Shown: piece by piece, positions 61,483-64,000 of the stretch
Layout of the letters: the number at the start of each line of letters is the position of its first letter
Numbering within the stretch: the first letter of the stretch is position 1
DNA from: Fundidesulfovibrio putealis DSM 16056
GTDB lineage: Bacteria; Desulfobacterota; Desulfovibrionia; Desulfovibrionales; Desulfovibrionaceae
Direction: 5' to 3'
DNA length: 64,000 bases
Assembly (NCBI RefSeq): GCF_000429325.1
Contig: NZ_AUBQ01000013.1
Span: forward strand, 124,001 to 188,000
The notes under the pieces: generated by a model
What the model saw: the letters and a program-made list of their open reading frames with translations, nothing else
What the model was told of the DNA's origin: nothing
Databases searched by the model: none
Position numbers and translations under genes: made by a program

Positions 61483-62109
61483 TCAGGAGCCGCTGCCGTT
61501 CAGGACAGGAGCGCCGGTGGCCGTGCTGCTGAAAAGAGCGCTGAGATCGGCCCCGAAGTCCTCGCCGAGTTCACGCGCGGTATGCGCGCTGAATGCGCCG
61601 CTCTTCTTATGGCCCCGGTGGGCATCCAGGTATAGCGCGCCGGTCCGGGCGTCAATTACCCGCGCATGGTAGGCGAAGTCCGTGCCTGTAGACCAGTATG
61701 GTGGAAGCAGTGATATGGTCAGCTCGCCGCCGTACCCCAGCACCCGCACCAGCACCACGGTGTCCGCTCCGGCGTCCAGGGCGGCGGCTGCCAGCTCCCC
61801 GTCGCTGGCGGCCATGAGGGAGCGCCCCCCCAACCGCGAGGAAAGCGCGTCCGGCCCGACAAGCTCCACTCCCTGCCTGGCGGCAACCGCCTGCTCCACC
61901 AGGGTGGTGATCCTACCTATCTTCTGGCGCTCATCTTCTGTTTGCGCCGGATAGTCGACCTCGCACACCAGGATGGTTTTGCCCCAGTTGTTACCCTCAG
62001 TTGCCGATCCCCTGGCAACCAGATTCCTGGCCTTGTTGACCGCGCATCCAGACACAAACACTAGTGATACCAGCATGATCGCGGTAAGCGAAAGAGTGAG
62101 CGCTCGCAT
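61483..62109 (-). CDS. Outer-membrane-type lipoprotein
   Basis: 208 residues from the ATG at 62109 (MRALTLSL). Lipobox VSGC near residue 22. The mature part has an alpha/beta pattern (TILVCEVDYPAQTEDERQKIGRITTLVEQAV, ALDAGADTVVLVRVLGYGGELTISLLPPYWS, VIDARTGALYLDAHRG) like envelope lipoproteins of the GNA1162/PenA-leader or TolB-N type that bind or measure something in the periplasm. Family not assigned. It is immediately upstream of the DUF2975-XRE pair (21-base gap), probably one operon. Confidence 0.72.
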   Translation of the reverse strand: MRALTLSLTAIMLVSLVFVSGCAVNKARNLVARGSATEGNNWGKTILVCEVDYPAQTEDERQKIGRITTLVEQAVAARQGVELVGPDALSSRLGGRSLMAASDGELAAAALDAGADTVVLVRVLGYGGELTISLLPPYWSTGTDFAYHARVIDARTGALYLDAHRGHKKSGAFSAHTARELGEDFGADLSALFSSTATGAPVLNGSGS

Positions 62110-62323
62110 GATTCGTCCTCCGATCGTGGTTGCGCCGGGAACCCCGGCGGCCGCCCCCAGCCGAGGCAGGCAACGTCGGACTAAACAATAAAAAATGATT
62201 GTGCAACAATAACTTTTTATTGTTTTGGCTTCCACTTGATTCCAAAACCGGAATGGCCGCCCAGGCGATTAACCCGGACGGCCACCCAAGGCAGACAGAG
62301 GCAGGCAGGAGACAGTTTTCGTC

Positions 62324-62626
62324 TTACAGCAAGAGGTCTTCGGCGGCCTGGCCATTCTCCAGGGCGTCGAGGATCTCGTCGACTTTTTCTTCGCTATCGA
62401 TTTTTCCGTACCACCAGGCTTCGGGATAGACAATCATCACCGGGCCGTCCTCGCACTGTTTCAGGCAGCCCGAACCCGTGATCAGGACGTCCAGCCCGCG
62501 ATCCAGGATTTCGGTCTCCATGTACTGGAGGAGGCTTCCGCCCTGCTTGAAGCAGACGCCCTTTGGTTCGCCCTTGGCGCGGAAGCTGTTGCAGACCAAT
62601 ATGTGATGCTTCGGCTTGTTGACCAT
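62324..62626 (-). CDS. Thioredoxin-fold 2Fe-2S ferredoxin of the nif cluster
   Basis: 100 residues from the ATG at 62626 (GGAG 9 bases upstream). Four cysteines in the order expected for the thioredoxin-like 2Fe-2S family: VCNSF, GVCFKQGG, GSGCLKQCEDGP. YPEAWWYGK is a family feature. Such ferredoxins commonly follow nifK in Desulfovibrio-type nif clusters and may donate electrons or protect nitrogenase. Same strand as nifK, 430 bases downstream across two repeat elements. Confidence 0.9.
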   Translation of the reverse strand: MVNKPKHHILVCNSFRAKGEPKGVCFKQGGSLLQYMETEILDRGLDVLITGSGCLKQCEDGPVMIVYPEAWWYGKIDSEEKVDEILDALENGQAAEDLLL

Positions 62627-62659
62627 TTCGTGAACTCCATTTGGCTTCTTGATGAAGAT

Positions 62660-62697
62660 GGGGCTCCGCCCCATACCCGGCCAGGGCTCTGCCCTGG
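62660..62697. repeat. Double-hairpin repeat element
   Basis: GGGGC-TCC-GCCCC (62660-62672) and CCAGGGC-TCT-GCCCTGG (62681-62697) joined by ATACCCGG, followed by ACCC. Such twin GC hairpins are typical of dispersed intergenic repeats in many bacterial genomes. Only one copy lies in this window. Confidence 0.75.
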
Positions 62698-62975
62698 ACC
62701 CTCAGTTGGCTTCGCGACCGGGTGCTGGGTGCGGCGGCTGGGGGCTGTCCCGTCCGTGCCCTGCGCGGCGGGCTAGAACCGATGCGAAGACGATTCGTCG
62801 CCCGTCGCGCAGGGCACGACCGTGACAACCCCCAACCCCGCCGAAACTCCAGTCAGTCGCGTTCGAACACGAGGCTGATATACTGTCGGTTCACTCCAGC
62901 AGCGCAAGTAACCACTGTTCCAGAACTTCATTCCAACGCGCTCGAATGCGAAGCTACCTAAAAGTTTTTGAAGGA

Positions 62976-63028
62976 GTGTCCAGAGAGGAAACTTTTTTCA
63001 AAAAGTTTCCTCTCTGGCCGCCGGAGGC
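62976..63028 (+). repeat. Dispersed hairpin repeat, GGCCGCCGGAGGC family, copy 5 (long stem)
   Basis: A 17-base perfect stem (62980-62996 with 63001-63017, AAAGTTTCC core) then CCGCCGGAGGC. It lies 28 bases after nifK and could end or process the nif transcript. Confidence 0.85.
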
Positions 63029-63055
63029 ATTCTCCTGCCTCTCCTCGTTGTATCC

Positions 63056-64000
63056 CTAGTACACCAACTCGAAGGAGCTTTCCGGCTCGTCGCGGTCGCG
63101 CCGGGTCAGGAAGAGGTCGAGCATCTTTTCCATCAGTCGCAGGGCTCCCTTGTATCCCACGGTGGGGAAGTAGGTGTGTCCCATGCGGTCCACGATGGGG
63201 AATCCGTGGCGCAGGTGCGGGATGTCCTCGTCACGGGCGATGTACTTGCAGTAGGTGTTGCCGATGATGAGGTCCACGGGCTCCTGCTTGATCCACTGGT
63301 GGAGGATGAACATGTCGCCGGGGCACTTCACCTTGGTGACGCCTTCAGCAGGGGTTCCCTTGATGATTTCGTTGATGGTGCGTTCGAACTTGTTGCCGGG
63401 GGTTCCCGAGACCACGTAGGCCGGGATCATGTCCAGCTCGATGCACAGCTTGGTAAGGCCGATCAGCTGATCGGGGTCTCCGGCCAGGGCCACGCGCTTG
63501 CCGAAGAAGTACTGGTTGTAGTCGCTCATGACGTCCACGACCTGTCCGCGCTCGAAGTCGATGATCTCGGGCACGGCCTTGCCGGACATCTTGTGCAGGG
63601 CCATGATGTAGTCGTCGGTGGCTCCGAGGCTTATGGGCAGGCCCATGATCTGGCAGGGGACCTTGTGCTCGGAGTCCAGCATCTTGGCCGCGTGGGCGGT
63701 GGCCCACTCGCCCAGGCCGATGGTGCCGATGGCATCGCCGGAGGAGACGATGTCCGCGACCTTGGCGCCGCCCTTGGGGTACATCTCGAACTTGCCGGTA
63801 AGCGGCGCGTTCAGCACGCCCGAGGTGTCGGGGAAGACGTTGGCGGCAACGCCCATCTCCAGGGCCAGGCGCTTGATCTCCGCCATGTCGGCGGGCTCGC
63901 AGAAGCCGGGGATGATGTTTAACTTGCCGTTCTTCTCGCCGGTGGACTTGGCCAGGTTCTTGACCATGCCGCCCACCATGTTGGCGTAGCCCGTGACGTG
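63056..64000 (-). CDS. nifK: Nitrogenase MoFe protein beta chain NifK (partial, 5' end outside window)
   Basis: The C-terminal 314 codons are in the window; reading frame is open to the right edge (…VTGYANMVGGMVKNLAK). NifK-specific stretches: KLNIIPGF, FPDTSGVLNAPLTGKFEMYPKGG, GLGEWATAHAAKMLDSEHKVPC, GDPDQLIGL, and the C-terminal HLRHGFPIVDRMGHTYFPTVGYKGALRLMEKMLD. It carries P-cluster ligands in its missing N-terminal part and, with NifD, forms the N2-reducing enzyme. The gene ends 28 bases before a dispersed repeat. Confidence 0.97.
   Translation of the reverse strand, partial: HVTGYANMVGGMVKNLAKSTGEKNGKLNIIPGFCEPADMAEIKRLALEMGVAANVFPDTSGVLNAPLTGKFEMYPKGGAKVADIVSSGDAIGTIGLGEWATAHAAKMLDSEHKVPCQIMGLPISLGATDDYIMALHKMSGKAVPEIIDFERGQVVDVMSDYNQYFFGKRVALAGDPDQLIGLTKLCIELDMIPAYVVSGTPGNKFERTINEIIKGTPAEGVTKVKCPGDMFILHQWIKQEPVDLIIGNTYCKYIARDEDIPHLRHGFPIVDRMGHTYFPTVGYKGALRLMEKMLDLFLTRRDRDEPESSFELVY

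Noticed and set aside
1-64000. CRISPR array or rRNA genes
   Set aside because: No regularly spaced direct repeats and no rRNA-like sequence were seen.

Overview
The window is high-GC DNA from a Gram-negative, anaerobic, nitrogen-fixing sulfate reducer of the Desulfovibrio group (Desulfovibrionaceae). This assignment is inferred from a periplasmic selenocysteine formate dehydrogenase, a periplasmic [NiFe] hydrogenase, a nitrogenase cluster and many chemosensory proteins. Only gene families were used; no species was identified.

Layout. (1) 0.2-7.3 kb: formate oxidation. A Tat-exported solute-binding protein overlaps a NapH-type ferredoxin gene, followed by fdhA (in-frame UGA = selenocysteine, with a SECIS-like hairpin), fdhB and fdhE. 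(2) 7.7-18.5 kb: a hybrid histidine kinase, tRNA-Ser(GCU), an aminotransferase overlapping homoserine dehydrogenase, a Fur-family regulator, a cNMP-binding protein overlapping an unusual ABC exporter, and a degenerate GGDEF protein. (3) 18.5-20.7 kb: AT-rich accessory module, copy 1. (4) 20.8-24.3 kb: four-gene Mre11/Rad50-like operon in which the ATPase is split. (5) 24.3-35.2 kb: a PAS kinase and a complete Wsp-like chemosensory operon that ends in a receiver-PP2C phosphatase rather than a diguanylate cyclase. (6) 35.8-44.4 kb: [NiFe] hydrogenase hynB-hynA and, about 5.5 kb later, its maturation protease. Between them lie accessory module copy 2 and a beta-helix protein. (7) 44.6-48.2 kb: a periplasmic 5'-nucleotidase, a lipoprotein and an MFS exporter. 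(8) 48.5-64 kb: nitrogenase cluster on the minus strand, nifK (cut by the window edge), a 2Fe-2S ferredoxin, then nifE-nifN-nifB. Between the ferredoxin and nifE sit about 9.5 kb of other genes, including a predicted ferrosome (iron-storage organelle) locus, fezABC.

Themes. Iron links the right end: nitrogenase cofactor genes, a P1B-6-type ATPase locus with R-x-R-x-R motifs, and two good Fur-box candidates, one of them over a 31-residue membrane peptide gene that resembles a peptide gene heading nifENB. The most novel structure is a duplicated accessory module (about 18.58-20.64 and 38.53-40.50 kb). Each copy has the same 31-bp palindromic element, a paralogous 'gene A' with a near-identical C-terminus, a second protein with a shared KELS(D/E)AE motif, and, convergent to these, a run of tiny hydrophobic peptide genes (29-63 codons).

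A family of hairpin repeats ending in GGCCGCCGGAGGC (five copies) lies in gene gaps. All functions are inferred from sequence and remembered family features; no database search was run.
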